A DNA stretch of 64,000 nucleotides from WHSW01 sp963742205. Lineage in GTDB: Bacteria > Actinomycetota > Thermoleophilia > Solirubrobacterales > 70-9. A model generated the notes under the pieces. That model was given only the letters and a program-made list of their open reading frames with translations. It did no database searches and was not told the DNA's origin. Both the position numbers and the translations under genes were made by a program. Position 1 is the stretch's first letter. Each line of letters opens with the position of its first letter. The DNA is taken from contig CAVUKZ010000010.1 in assembly GCA_963742205.1 (NCBI GenBank), forward strand, positions 186,001 through 250,000, read 5' to 3'. Below, piece by piece: positions 55,907 to 64,000 of the stretch.

Positions 55907-57474
55907 GGGTTCGCGCTCAGATGGGCATGGTCATGAACCTCGACAAGTGCATCGGGTGTCACACCTGCTCGGTCACCTGCAAGAACGTCTGGACCAACCG
56001 CCCAGGTACAGAGTACGTCTGGTTCAACAACGTCGAGACCAAGCCCGGCCGCGGCTACCCGCGCGACTACGAGGACCAGGACCGGTGGCACGGCGGCTGG
56101 AAGCTCGATCGTCGCGGGCGTCTGCGCCTGCGGGCCGGGGGTCGCCTGAAGAAGCTGGCCAACATCTTCTGGAATCCGGATCTGCCGACGCTCGACGACT
56201 ACTACGAGCCCTGGACCTACGACTACGAGCATCTGATCAGCGCTCCCGCCTCGAACGTCCAGCCGGTGGCGAGGCCGAAGTCGTCGCTCACCGGAGAGCC
56301 GCTTGACCTGAAATGGGGTCCCAACTGGGACGACGACCTGGCGGCGGCGAAGACCTCGGCAGCCGGCGATCCGAACCGGCGGGGGCTCGAGGAGGAGGTC
56401 AAGCTCGAGTTCGAGCGGACATTCATGATGTACCTGCCGCGGATCTGCGAGCACTGCATCAACCCGTCTTGCGTCGCCTCCTGCCCCTCGGGCGCGATGT
56501 ACAAGCGCGAGGAGGACGGCATCGTCCTGGTCGACCAGGAGGCCTGCCGCTCCTGGCGCTTCTGCGTCTCGGGCTGCCCGTACAAGAAGGTCTATTTCAA
56601 CTGGAACACGGGCAAGGCCGAGAAGTGCAACCTCTGCTACCCCCGGATCGAGGCCGGACTGCCGACGGTGTGCTCGGAGACCTGCGTCGGGCGGCTGCGC
56701 CATCTCGGGATCGTGCTCATCGACAGCGACCGTGTCGAGGCCGCCGCCTCGGTCAAGGACGAGAAGGAGCTGCTCGAGGCCCAACTCGACCTCTTCCTCG
56801 ATCCCGAGGATCCCGCGGTACGCGAGCAGGCGCGCCGCGACGGAATCGCCCAGGACTGGATCGAGGCCGCCACGCGTTCGCCTGTCTACGCGATGTGCAA
56901 GCGCTGGCGGATCGCCCTCCCGCTGCATCCCGAGTACCGGACGATGCCGATGGTCTGGTACGTGCCGCCGCTCTCTCCGGTGGAGAGCATGGTCGATCCG
57001 GGTGGCGGCGAGCTGGATCCCGACCGCCTCTTCGCCACCGTCGAGGAGATGCGGATCCCGCTCGAGTACCTGGCGTCGTTCCTTGCCGCCGGAGATCCTG
57101 AGCCAGTGCGCCGGTCGCTCGCCCGCCTGGCCGCGATGCGCCGATTCATGCGGGCCGCAAACGTCGACGGACGCGTCGACGTGGCCGTCGCCGAGGAGGT
57201 CGGGATGAGCCCGGCCGAGCTCGAGTCGATGTTCCAGATGGTCGCGATCGGCGACTACGACGACCGCTACGTGATCCCCAAGCGCCACGGCGAGGTCTCG
57301 CCGGAGGCGTTCGCGGAGCAGGGCTCGTGCGGGATCGACTTCTCCGGCGTCACCGCCAGCGTTACGCCGAGCGCGGCCAACGACGACGGCCTGGAGAACT
57401 ACGACGACGCCACTGTCGCCGCCGACTTCGACCTGCGCGATCAGCTCGTGCAGCGCAGGGGCGGCGATGGCTGA
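55903..57474 (+). CDS. narH: Respiratory nitrate reductase beta subunit
   Basis: A 523-residue iron-sulfur subunit. Four ferredoxin-type Cys groups are visible: CIGCHTCSVTCKN near residue 16, CEHCINPSCVASCPSG, CRSWRFCVSGCPYKKVYFN (Trp instead of Cys in the first group, as at the [3Fe-4S] cluster of E. coli NarH) and CNLCYPRIEAG with CSETCVGRLRH. The ATG at 55903 overlaps the narG stop. It passes electrons from NarI to NarG. Confidence 0.95.
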   Translation: MRVRAQMGMVMNLDKCIGCHTCSVTCKNVWTNRPGTEYVWFNNVETKPGRGYPRDYEDQDRWHGGWKLDRRGRLRLRAGGRLKKLANIFWNPDLPTLDDYYEPWTYDYEHLISAPASNVQPVARPKSSLTGEPLDLKWGPNWDDDLAAAKTSAAGDPNRRGLEEEVKLEFERTFMMYLPRICEHCINPSCVASCPSGAMYKREEDGIVLVDQEACRSWRFCVSGCPYKKVYFNWNTGKAEKCNLCYPRIEAGLPTVCSETCVGRLRHLGIVLIDSDRVEAAASVKDEKELLEAQLDLFLDPEDPAVREQARRDGIAQDWIEAATRSPVYAMCKRWRIALPLHPEYRTMPMVWYVPPLSPVESMVDPGGGELDPDRLFATVEEMRIPLEYLASFLAAGDPEPVRRSLARLAAMRRFMRAANVDGRVDVAVAEEVGMSPAELESMFQMVAIGDYDDRYVIPKRHGEVSPEAFAEQGSCGIDFSGVTASVTPSAANDDGLENYDDATVAADFDLRDQLVQRRGGDG

Positions 57475-58130
57475 ACCGGTGCATCCGCTGAAGCTGGCGT
57501 CCGTGCTCTTGCAATATCCGGACGACGCCCGCGTCGCTGCCGCCGCCGAGGCCGTCGAGCTGGCGATCGAGCCCGCCAACCGGCGCCAGGCCGCCAGCCT
57601 GAGGCGGTTCTGCGGCTGGTATTCGTCGCAGTCCGGCCGGCGAGCTGCGCCGCATGTACGTCGACGCGTTCGACTTCTCCAAGCAGTGCAGCCTGCATCT
57701 GACCTACCACGTCCACGGCGACCGGCGCCAGCGTGGGCTGGCGATGCTCGAGCTCAAGCAGGCATACCGGGCGGCCGGATTCGAGGCGCCCGGCGACGAG
57801 CTCCCGGACTATCTGCCGCTGATGCTCGAGTTCGCAGCGCTCGCCCCGGGCGACGCAGGAGCGGAGCTGCTCGAAGAGCACCGCGTTGCGATCGAGCTCG
57901 TCCGGGCGGGGCTCGAGCGCGACCAGAGCCCGTTCGCGCCGGTGCTCGAGTGCGTCGTGTGCGGCATGGGCCGCCTCGGTTCGCAGAAGCTGGCCCGCAT
58001 CCGCCGATTGGCCGCCGACGGCCCGCCTTCCGAGCAGGTCGGGCTGGAGCCGTTTGCACCGCCCGAGGTGATGCCGACCGAGGCCGGCGAGCAGGCGCTA
58101 CCCATGGTCGGGGAATGGGACCAGCGATGA
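57467..58130 (+). CDS. narJ: Nitrate reductase molybdenum cofactor assembly chaperone (one frame break)
   Basis: About 221 residues once corrected. The N-terminal part MAEPVHPLKLASVLLQYPDD and the middle MYVDAFDFSKQCSLHLTYHV with ELPDYLPLMLEFAAL are the NarJ/TorD-like chaperone pattern. The frame breaks near 57636 between ...WYSSQSG and GELRRMYVDAFDF; one GC in the GGC[GC]CGG tract restores it. It loads the Mo cofactor into NarG. Its start overlaps narH by 8 bp. Confidence 0.88.
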
Positions 58131-58838
58131 CCCGCGGCGAGGTCCTCCTCTACGTCGGTCCTGCCCTACGCGGCGATCGCCGTCTTCCTGGTCGGCACCT
58201 GGTGGCGCTATCGGCGCGACCAGTACGGATGGGGTGCCCGCTCGACCCAGTTGCTCGAGAGCCGGGTTCTGAAGTGGGCCAGCACGGTCTTCCACCTCGG
58301 GGTCCTCGCGGCGATCGGCGGCCACGTGCTCGGGCTGCTGGTGCCACGGTCGTGGACGGCTGCGGTGGGCATCTCCGACGACGCCTACCACGTGATCGCG
58401 GTGATCGGCGGGATCGTGGCCGGGGGCGCCGTCTGCGTCGGCTTCGCCCTGCTCGTCTACCGGCGGGTGCGATTCCCCCGCGTCCGGGCGACCACCACGC
58501 GCGCCGACGTCGTTACCTTCGGCCTCCTGGCGCTGGGGATCGTCACCGGCATGCTCGCGACCCTGACCAACATCGGCGACGCCGTCCACTACCGCGAGTC
58601 CGTCGCGCCCTACTTCCGCAACCTGCTGATCCTCAACCCCGAGCCGGATCTGATGACCGGCGCGCACGTCACCTTCATCTTCCAGGTCCACGTCACGGTC
58701 GCCTGGCTGCTCTTCGCGTGGTGGCCGTTCAGCAGGCTGGTGCACGCCTGGAGCATCCCCGTCGACTACCTCCGCCGCAGCCCGGTCCTCTACCGGAGCC
58801 CCGCCGGCCGCCCACAACCGCACGGAGCGCGGAGATGA
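58127..58838 (+). CDS. narI: Respiratory nitrate reductase gamma subunit (cytochrome b) (one frame break)
   Basis: About 237 residues once corrected; the diheme membrane subunit that oxidises quinol. The frame breaks near 58157: ...GEVLLYV joins VLPYAAIAVFLVGTWWRY. FHLGVLAAIGGH has two His ten residues apart, and QVHVTVAWLLFAWWPFSRLV with H eighteen residues after the first, the same spacings as the four heme ligands of E. coli NarI. Five hydrophobic segments are present. ATG at 58127 overlaps narJ. The missing GC may be in a CGCG tract. Confidence 0.9.
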
Positions 58839-59263
58839 AGCGTGCGCCCGAACTCGTGCCGCTCTCGCACGACCATCACCAGGCGCTCTCGGTAGCGCTG
58901 CAGCTCAAACGCGCGGAGGACCGTACGCCGGCCGAAGCCTTCCTGGACTTCTTCGAGTCCGACGGCACCGAGCACTTCCGGATGGAGGAGGAGGTGCTCC
59001 TGCCAACGTGGCTCGCGGCCGATCCGCAGGCCGATCGCATGCTCGCGCAGCGGGTCGCGGCCGAGCACCTCGAGATCCGGACTCGGGCGTTGCGGCTGCG
59101 CGACCCGACGACCGCGGTCGACGATCTGCGCGCTCTCGGCGAGCTACTGGAAGCTCACGTGCGCTTCGAGGAGCGCGAGCTGTTCCCACTCATCGAGTCG
59201 GGTCTAGATCAGCGGGCGATCGCCCGGCTAGGGCGAACTCTGCAGGGCGATGACAAGGCCTGA
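58835..59263 (+). CDS. Hemerythrin HHE domain protein
   Basis: A 142-residue four-helix protein that probably binds a non-heme diiron centre. Iron ligands: LSHDHHQALSVAL, EHFRMEEEVLLP, AEHLEIR and EAHVRFEERELFPLIE. Length is normal for bacterial hemerythrin-like proteins, which may handle O2 or NO. ATG at 58835 overlaps narI by ATGA, so it is the last gene of the nar cluster; a role with nitric oxide or oxygen near nitrate reduction is likely but unproven. Confidence 0.87.
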   Translation: MKRAPELVPLSHDHHQALSVALQLKRAEDRTPAEAFLDFFESDGTEHFRMEEEVLLPTWLAADPQADRMLAQRVAAEHLEIRTRALRLRDPTTAVDDLRALGELLEAHVRFEERELFPLIESGLDQRAIARLGRTLQGDDKA

Positions 59264-59296
59264 GCCAGATTCAGCCGACCCGCCAACCGCCGGTCA

Positions 59297-60651
59297 TCAA
59301 GCCCTGGCGGTCGGCCGCAGTTCGCGCTGCCACTGGGCGCGGCGCAGCGCGTACTCGGGCGGAAGGATGAGGTCGAGTCGCTCTGCCACGTCGAGCCAGC
59401 GCAGTGCCGTCTCGTAGTCACCGCTGCGGGCGTTCACGTCCGCGGCCGTGAAGGCCAGCTCGGTCACTTCGCGATGGTCCTCGACCTCGGCCGGCGAGGC
59501 GGGCTCGAGGTCGATCAGCGGAGGCAGCGGCTGGTTGGACTCACGAGCCTGGTCGGCGATGAACGGAGCGAGCAGGCGCCCGGCCACCTTTCCGGGCGGC
59601 CACCAGAGCGGGGCGTCGCTGACCGCCGCCGGTTCAGCCGCCGCCCCGCCCGCAGGTAGATCGGCCCGTCCGCGGTCAGGAGGGCGGCCCGTAGCTCGGG
59701 TCGAAACGGCTCGTCCTCGAGGTCGGAGTCAATGCCCGCGGCGATCGCCGTCGCCGCCACGTCGGCCTGCTGGGCGGCGAGCCCACCCTGCTTGATCGGA
59801 AACCAGCTGGCATCGCCGACGGCGTAGACGTCGGGGCACCCTGCGACCCGCATTCGCGAGTCGGTGGAGATGAAGCCGTGTGGTCCCTGCGCCACCCCGT
59901 CCAATGGGGAAACCTCGAGCCGAGGCAGGGCAAACGCACGATCGCAGGGAACAACCGAACCGTCCATGAGCGTCAGTCCGCCGGCCGCCACCCTCGCCGG
60001 GGCCACGCCGGTGTGCAGCCGCACGCCGACCCGATCCAGCTCGGCTCGGAGACGCTGACTCGCGCCAGCACCGAAGACATCGAGCGGCTCTTTCTCGGCC
60101 GTGATGAGGTCAATCGCTTCCGACCCGTCCCCCATGTCGGCCAGGTGAGTGGCGGCCATGATCGCGAGCTCATAGAGCGGCAGCGACCAGTGACAGGGAG
60201 CCGGCACGGCGAAAGCCAAGCGCGAGATCTCGCCTCGGTCGATCGCCAAGATGGCCTGGTGGACGTCGCGATTGCTCGCCGGTCCCCGGTAGGTGATCGC
60301 TCCCGGCAGCCCGTTAGCGCTCTCGGCGCCGACGGCGATGACGAGCGCGTCGAAGTGGATTTCGGCCCCGGCGGCAGTGAAGGCGATCTTTGCGGCGGCG
60401 TCGACGCTCGCCAGCGCGTCCTGGCGCAAGCGACCGCCGGCCTTCGAGACCAGGTCGCCGAGATCGAAGCGGGCGACCTCGCCGTAGCTGAAGGGCTCGG
60501 CCACGGCGTACTGCCGATAGGTGAACTCCGGCTCGGGAGCCAGAACCACCGCACGGACACGCCGGCCCAGCAGCCGGCGCACCATGAGCAAGGCCTCGAG
60601 TCCGGCCACCCCGCCGCCGGCGATCAGGACTGTCGGTCGTGCCGGGCTCAT
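59297..60651 (-). CDS. FAD-dependent NAD(P)/sulfide-quinone-like oxidoreductase (one frame break)
   Basis: About 452 residues once corrected. The N-terminal dinucleotide fold is VLIAGGGVAGLEALLMVRRL; further in are VIAVGAESANGLPGAITYRG and GCPDVYAVGDASWFPIKQGG, typical of the NDH-2/SQR/FCSD class. It lacks the CxxC of disulfide reductases. The frame breaks near 59645, from ...GPIYLRAG to AAEPAAVSDAPLWWPPGK; restoring two GC units in the GGGCGGGGCGG tract would fit. The C-terminal ~95 residues are helical and contain LLAPFIADQARESNQ. It is convergent with the nar cluster. The electron acceptor is unknown. Confidence 0.75.
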
Positions 60652-60729
60652 CGCATCCCACGCTACGGCCGTCGGGTCGTGACCACATCAGAACCGCCTA
60701 CGGAAAGGTCTACGTAGTCGGCACGCAAA

Positions 60730-61511
60730 TCAGGCGCGCAGGTCTCTGCGTCCGATGGCCAGCGCGCCGAACGCGACCAGAGCCGTCGCCACCCCGGCGA
60801 GAACGGCCAGGTGCCCCAAGTCGACGCCGTTGCCGATCGGATCGCTGCCTTCGTAGTAGTAGAAGGCCGAGAGGTACTTGAGCCAATGCAGGCCATCGAC
60901 CAGGGGCGCGAAGCCGTTGATCAGGAACGAGAGCACGGCGTAGGCCGCCGCGCCTCCGATCGCTGCGGCCTTACGGCCGGTCGCTGCCGCGAGCGCCAGC
61001 GCCAGGGCACCGATCGCTAGCCCGAAGAAGGCGAGGTGGATGGAGAGCGCGCCGAGATCACCGAGGTCGACTCCGCCGCCGCCGATCGCCACGCCGATCA
61101 CCAGTCCGGCGAAAGTCCCGAGTGCGATGACGACGACGCTGACGGCGGTGGCCGCGGCCTTGGCCAGGACCAGGCTCGAACGCTTGACCGGGTGGGCCAG
61201 GGCCATCGTCATGATGCCCGCCTCCTCCTCTCCGGCGGTGAGCGCTGCCGCGGCGGTGATCGCCACGGCTGCGATCACCAACGGGCCGTAGACGGCGCCG
61301 ATCTCGCTGCGCATCCACCCGGCCAACGTTCCGTAGTCGGCACCGCCGAGGAGCTCGGTCACACCGTCGGGCAGGTCGAGCTTGCCGATCGAACCCCCGA
61401 CTGCGGGGAAGAGGGCCCCGACCATCACGATCACCAGGACCATGCCGACGCGGTCGAGCCAGTCGAGAAGGCCCGCAGGCGCAGCGCCAGCACAAACGTG
61501 GGGCTACTCAT
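60730..61511 (-). CDS. ABC-2 type transporter permease (frame break near the N-terminus)
   Basis: About 261 residues with six hydrophobic segments, among them VYGPLVIAAVAITAAAALTA, VIALGTFAGLVIGVAIGGGG and HLAVLAGVATALVAFGALAI. GEEEAGIMTMALAHPVKRSS lies at the cytoplasmic loop. The ATG at 61511 overlaps the ATPase stop and gives MSSPTFVLALRLRA; near 61470 the frame must change to LLDWLDRVGMVLVIVMVGAL. Two GC units restored in GGGC[GCGC]CTT fit. With the ATPase it forms an exporter of unknown substrate. Confidence 0.8.
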
Positions 61512-62409
61512 CGCCGCTGCCGCGGTAGTAGCCGAGAAAGATCTGTTCAAGGTCATCGTCGCGGCTGTGGATCGACCGGACCTCGTAAGCGGCGATGGCC
61601 TTGACCAACGGATCGACGGAGCCCTCGTAGGAGACGATGAAATGGCCACCTTCGATCGTGATCTCCTTGACGCCTGGCAGTTCGCGCAGGACCTCGACCG
61701 GCGGCGGCGTGCCCCCGAACTCGATCTCGAGTTTGCGGATCGCGATCGAGCGCAGGTTCTCGAGCGAGTCGACCACGACCAGACGCCCCCGACGCAGGAT
61801 CGCGACACGATGCGCCACTCGCTCGACCTCGCTGAGCGTGTGCGATGAGAGGAACACCGTGCGCCCTGAGGCCGCGACCTCGTTCAGCAGCGCGTGGAAG
61901 CTCTGTTGCACAAGTGGGTCGAGGCCCGCGATCGGCTCGTCGAGGATCAGAAGCTCGGGCTCGTGCATGAAGGCCTGGATCAACCCCAGCTTCTGGCGAT
62001 TGCCGGTCGAGAGCTCATGCACGGGCCGGTCGAGCTGGGCGTCGAAGCGATCGGCCAGCTCGTCGCGCACCTTGTCGTCGACGCCACCACGCAACTCGCC
62101 CAGGTAGTCGAGCATCGCGGCACCGGTCAGCTTCGGATAGAGGGCGAAGTCCCCTGGGAGATAGCCGACCCGTCGCCGGATCTCAAGGCTCTGGCGATGA
62201 GCGTCCAGACCGAGCAACTGAGCCGAGCCAGCGGTCGGGTAGATCAAGTCCAGCAGCAGGCGCATGGTCGTGGACTTCCCGGCGCCGTTGGGTCCAAGGA
62301 AGCCAAAGATCTCACCGCGCTCGATCTCAAGATCGAGATCGAAGAGACCGTGACCCTGCCCGTAGTCCTTGGACAGGCCGCTCGTCGAAATCGCGGCAGC
62401 GCTCTCCAC
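61504..62409 (-). CDS. ABC transporter ATP-binding protein (ABC-2 exporter)
   Basis: A 301-residue ATPase. Walker A is GFLGPNGAGKSTTMRLLLDL, Q-loop region IRRRVGYLPGDFALYPKLTG, ABC signature HELSTGNRQKLGLIQAFMHE, Walker B LLILDEPIAGLDPL and the H-loop LSSHTLSEVERVA. The C-terminal ~80 residues are a DUF4162-like extension found in drug/antibiotic exporters. The start is a GTG at 62409. It is upstream of and overlapping the permease. Confidence 0.9.
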   Translation of the reverse strand: MESAAAISTSGLSKDYGQGHGLFDLDLEIERGEIFGFLGPNGAGKSTTMRLLLDLIYPTAGSAQLLGLDAHRQSLEIRRRVGYLPGDFALYPKLTGAAMLDYLGELRGGVDDKVRDELADRFDAQLDRPVHELSTGNRQKLGLIQAFMHEPELLILDEPIAGLDPLVQQSFHALLNEVAASGRTVFLSSHTLSEVERVAHRVAILRRGRLVVVDSLENLRSIAIRKLEIEFGGTPPPVEVLRELPGVKEITIEGGHFIVSYEGSVDPLVKAIAAYEVRSIHSRDDDLEQIFLGYYRGSGDE

Positions 62410-62451
62410 GGACCAGTAGTTCAGCGAACGCGGCCGACGGTGTGCCCGTCT

Positions 62452-62800
62452 TCAACTCAGATGGACCACGACCGAGACCCGTCCCTCCTGCTCAACGACG
62501 ACGCCCGCCGCCGTCATGGGGCTTGCCATCCAGCCAGATGCCGAGCGGACGCAGGCCCGCGGAGCATCCGCCACCAGCGCTTCGCACCGGGGGCGCTGAC
62601 GTCGATCCGGAACAGATCGGTGGCCGCGTGCCTTGTAGATGACCGGGACCTCGACCGTCCTGCCTGGATCGGCGCGACGGAATCTCGAGGAGCGCCAGAT
62701 GCCCACTCAGCAGGCGATGGGCTCGGGAGCGGAGTATCCGCGCGACGACCGGGTTCACCATCCGGTTCAGGAACCGCACCCACATCGGCCGTTGCGCCAT
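62452..62800 (-). CDS. Nitroreductase-family deazaflavin (F420)-dependent oxidoreductase-like protein (four frame breaks)
   Basis: About 118 residues once corrected. Start ATG at 62800, one base after the stop of the SRPBCC-like gene. Segments in three frames fit one Ddn-type protein: MAQRPMWVRFLNRMVNPVVA and SGHLALLEI, then RRADPGRTVEVPVIYKA, then ATDLFRIDVSAPGAKRWWRM, then GIWLDGKPH, then TAAGVVVEQEGRVSVVVHLS. Breaks lie near 62679, 62629, 62543 and 62514; each is repaired by restoring one GC/CG. The family binds F420 and reduces nitro or quinone compounds. Four breaks in 350 bp could mean a pseudogene, but the common error type favours sequence error. Confidence 0.65.
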
Positions 62801-62801
62801 C

Positions 62802-63435
62802 TCAGACCTCCACAGGCACTGATGCTGCTGACGCCTCGGCCTGCTCAGCGACGAGGTCGAGCAAGCCGTCGACGAGGACATGGGCGCCGGCGCCAACGCC
62901 GAGCGTCCAGTAGCGACGAAACCAGCGCCGGGCCCGATCGTCGGTTGTCGCCGTCCGCATCGTCCCCGTCAGCAGCGTGTGCGCGTCGTCGATTCGAGTC
63001 AGCCGGAGGTCATAGACGGTCTTCGCCCACCCCGGCTCCGAGAATCCGCGAAAGTCCGATGCCTCGAGCTCGGCGTACTCGATCACCGGTCGCCAGAACT
63101 TCCCGACCAAGCCAAGCGCCAGCTCCTCGGGCTCGCGCTCACCGAGCAGCATCCAGCCGCCGTCGATCGCCGGTGACTGCGTGGTCTCCTTGAGCCGCAG
63201 GTGCTCGGGCTGATCCGGGATGCCCTCGCCGTGCAGGAGATGGGAGGCCAACTCGGGCAGCAAGCGTGAGAAGCCGAGGAAGGCGACCATCGGACGCCGG
63301 CGACCGACCTCGATCAGATCGGCGCTGACGAGCGCCTGCCACGTCGACGTCTCGATCGGCAGCGACCACGCGCGCGACCGAGTCCGAGACGTCGTACTCG
63401 GGCAGGAACTCCTCGAGCAGATCAGGCGAGGGCAT
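62802..63435 (-). CDS. SRPBCC-like (ligand-binding START-fold) protein (one frame break)
   Basis: About 211 residues if it starts at the ATG at 63435. LLEEFLPEYDVSDSVA is followed, after a frame break near 63373, by SLPIETSTWQALVSADLIEV; one GC in the alternating tract repairs it. Later parts (GFSEPGWAKTVYDLRLTRID, GTMRTATTDDRARRWFRRYW) resemble SRPBCC/polyketide-cyclase-like domains. No stop separates it from the flavodoxin in the same frame, so the two may be one polypeptide of ~384 residues. The ligand is unknown. Confidence 0.6.
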
Positions 63436-63954
63436 GCGCACCGGCTCCGAGTGACGCTTCGGGCTGCGACCAGGGCGTCCGAGATCTCGATCGGCCCAGG
63501 CCTCGATCGCGGGCCAGTTTCGGTAGTCGCCATCGGGCGCCTTGACCGCGTTGACCGCCAGGCGCTCCAAGCGACCCAGCTTCGACCGATCCAGCTTGCC
63601 GGTGAACATCCGATCGCTGATGGCTCGCTCGGCACAGAACCGCTCCACCGCCTCGTCGGGCTTGGCATCCGCCGGCTTCGGCGGCTCGCCGACGGGACCG
63701 ACGGTGAAGGTGAAGATCAAGCGGCCGGCCGGCTCGCCGACGAGCGCGTCCATCACATTCCGCGCGGGCTTGAGCCACTTACCCATGTAGATCGGGCTGC
63801 CGAGGACGATTGCGCTTTCGGCGTCCAAGCGACCGGCATCCTCGGCGTCGATCGCGATCGCGTCGTGACCGCGCTCGCGCAGACGGTGCGCGATCGCGGC
63901 GCCGATCTCGCTGGTGCTGCCGTGCTTGCTGGCGGTGATGACGTAGATGTGCAT
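63436..63954 (-). CDS. Flavodoxin domain protein (HemG-like)
   Basis: About 173 residues of flavodoxin. The FMN phosphate loop is VITASKHGSTSEIGAAIAHR; AIVLGSPIYMGKWLKPARNV is the second FMN contact and LIFTFTVGPVGEPPKPA the third, as in HemG-type protoporphyrinogen oxidases and actinobacterial flavodoxin-domain proteins. The ATG at 63954 follows AAGGAGACTCC. As given, the frame continues into the SRPBCC-like part without a stop, so the end is uncertain. It is the first gene of the flavodoxin-SRPBCC-Ddn-ABC set. Confidence 0.75.
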
Positions 63955-64000
63955 TGGAGTCTCCTTGGACGGGACGTCTGCGAAGACCACGATCGCAGCC

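Noticed and set aside
57467..59263. 598-codon ORF covering narJ start, narI region and hemerythrin
   Set aside because: It is a chance join of the narJ start frame and the hemerythrin frame; narJ and narI proper are in other frames between them.

Overview
The window is a GC-rich actinobacterial chromosome segment, most likely from the class Thermoleophilia (Solirubrobacterales/Gaiellales relatives). Evidence: the gene order rpmE - DUF1385 - prfA - prmC - threonylcarbamoyl-AMP synthase - glyA - wecA/tagO - atpI-B-E-F-H-A-G-D-C; GTG/TTG starts and NTGA stop/start overlaps throughout; secreted proteins of a kind common in that class (an N-terminus of the form KRRLPSPAM-hydrophobic stretch, and RTX-like repeat proteins); and an F420-type (Ddn-like) oxidoreductase. 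No rRNA, tRNA, CRISPR array, transposase or phage gene was found.

Layout. Bases 1-16,800 (minus strand) hold the end of a cation/proton antiporter gene, a sugar-nucleotide set (phosphoglucose/phosphomannose isomerase, sugar-1-phosphate nucleotidyltransferase, UDP-glucose-type dehydrogenase), a LytR-CpsA-Psr protein, an M20 peptidase, the F1Fo ATP synthase operon, a WecA/TagO-like transferase and a DUF354 protein. Bases 16,800-24,450 hold glyA, sua5, prmC, prfA, DUF1385 and rpmE on the minus strand, interrupted by three plus-strand genes (a secreted protein, a SnoaL-like protein, an RTX-like repeat protein). Bases 24,450-50,700 are mainly catabolic: a TetR/hydrolase pair, ETF-QO with EtfA/EtfB, a GH31 glycosidase, a two-subunit methylmalonyl-CoA mutase with MeaB about 12 kb away, an amidase, a HAD phosphatase, a thiolase, a leucyl aminopeptidase, a GAF-GGDEF-EAL protein, a thioesterase, an HxlR regulator, an acyl-CoA dehydrogenase, a GT4 glycosyltransferase and several small genes. 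Bases 51,000-59,260 are a compact plus-strand nitrate respiration cluster, narK-narG-narH-narJ-narI-hemerythrin. Bases 59,300-63,950 (minus strand) hold an FAD oxidoreductase, an ABC-2 exporter pair, a Ddn-like protein, a SRPBCC-like protein and a flavodoxin.

How the genes work together. ETF/ETF-QO, acyl-CoA dehydrogenase, thiolase and methylmalonyl-CoA mutase with MeaB form an acyl-CoA/propionyl-CoA oxidation set feeding electrons to quinone. NarGHI can oxidise quinol with nitrate, and the ATP synthase uses the resulting proton gradient. The sugar-nucleotide, WecA, DUF354 and LCP genes point to synthesis and attachment of a cell-wall glycopolymer.

Caution on quality. Twenty-three reading-frame breaks were found, in genes including atpB, atpE, atpF, glyA, narG, narJ and narI. 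Almost all can be repaired by restoring one or two GC/CG dinucleotides in a short alternating G/C tract, and every repaired gene then has a whole number of codons. Because essential genes are hit, these are treated as probable sequence errors, not pseudogenes. Spans are given from start to stop across the break, with corrected lengths in the text.
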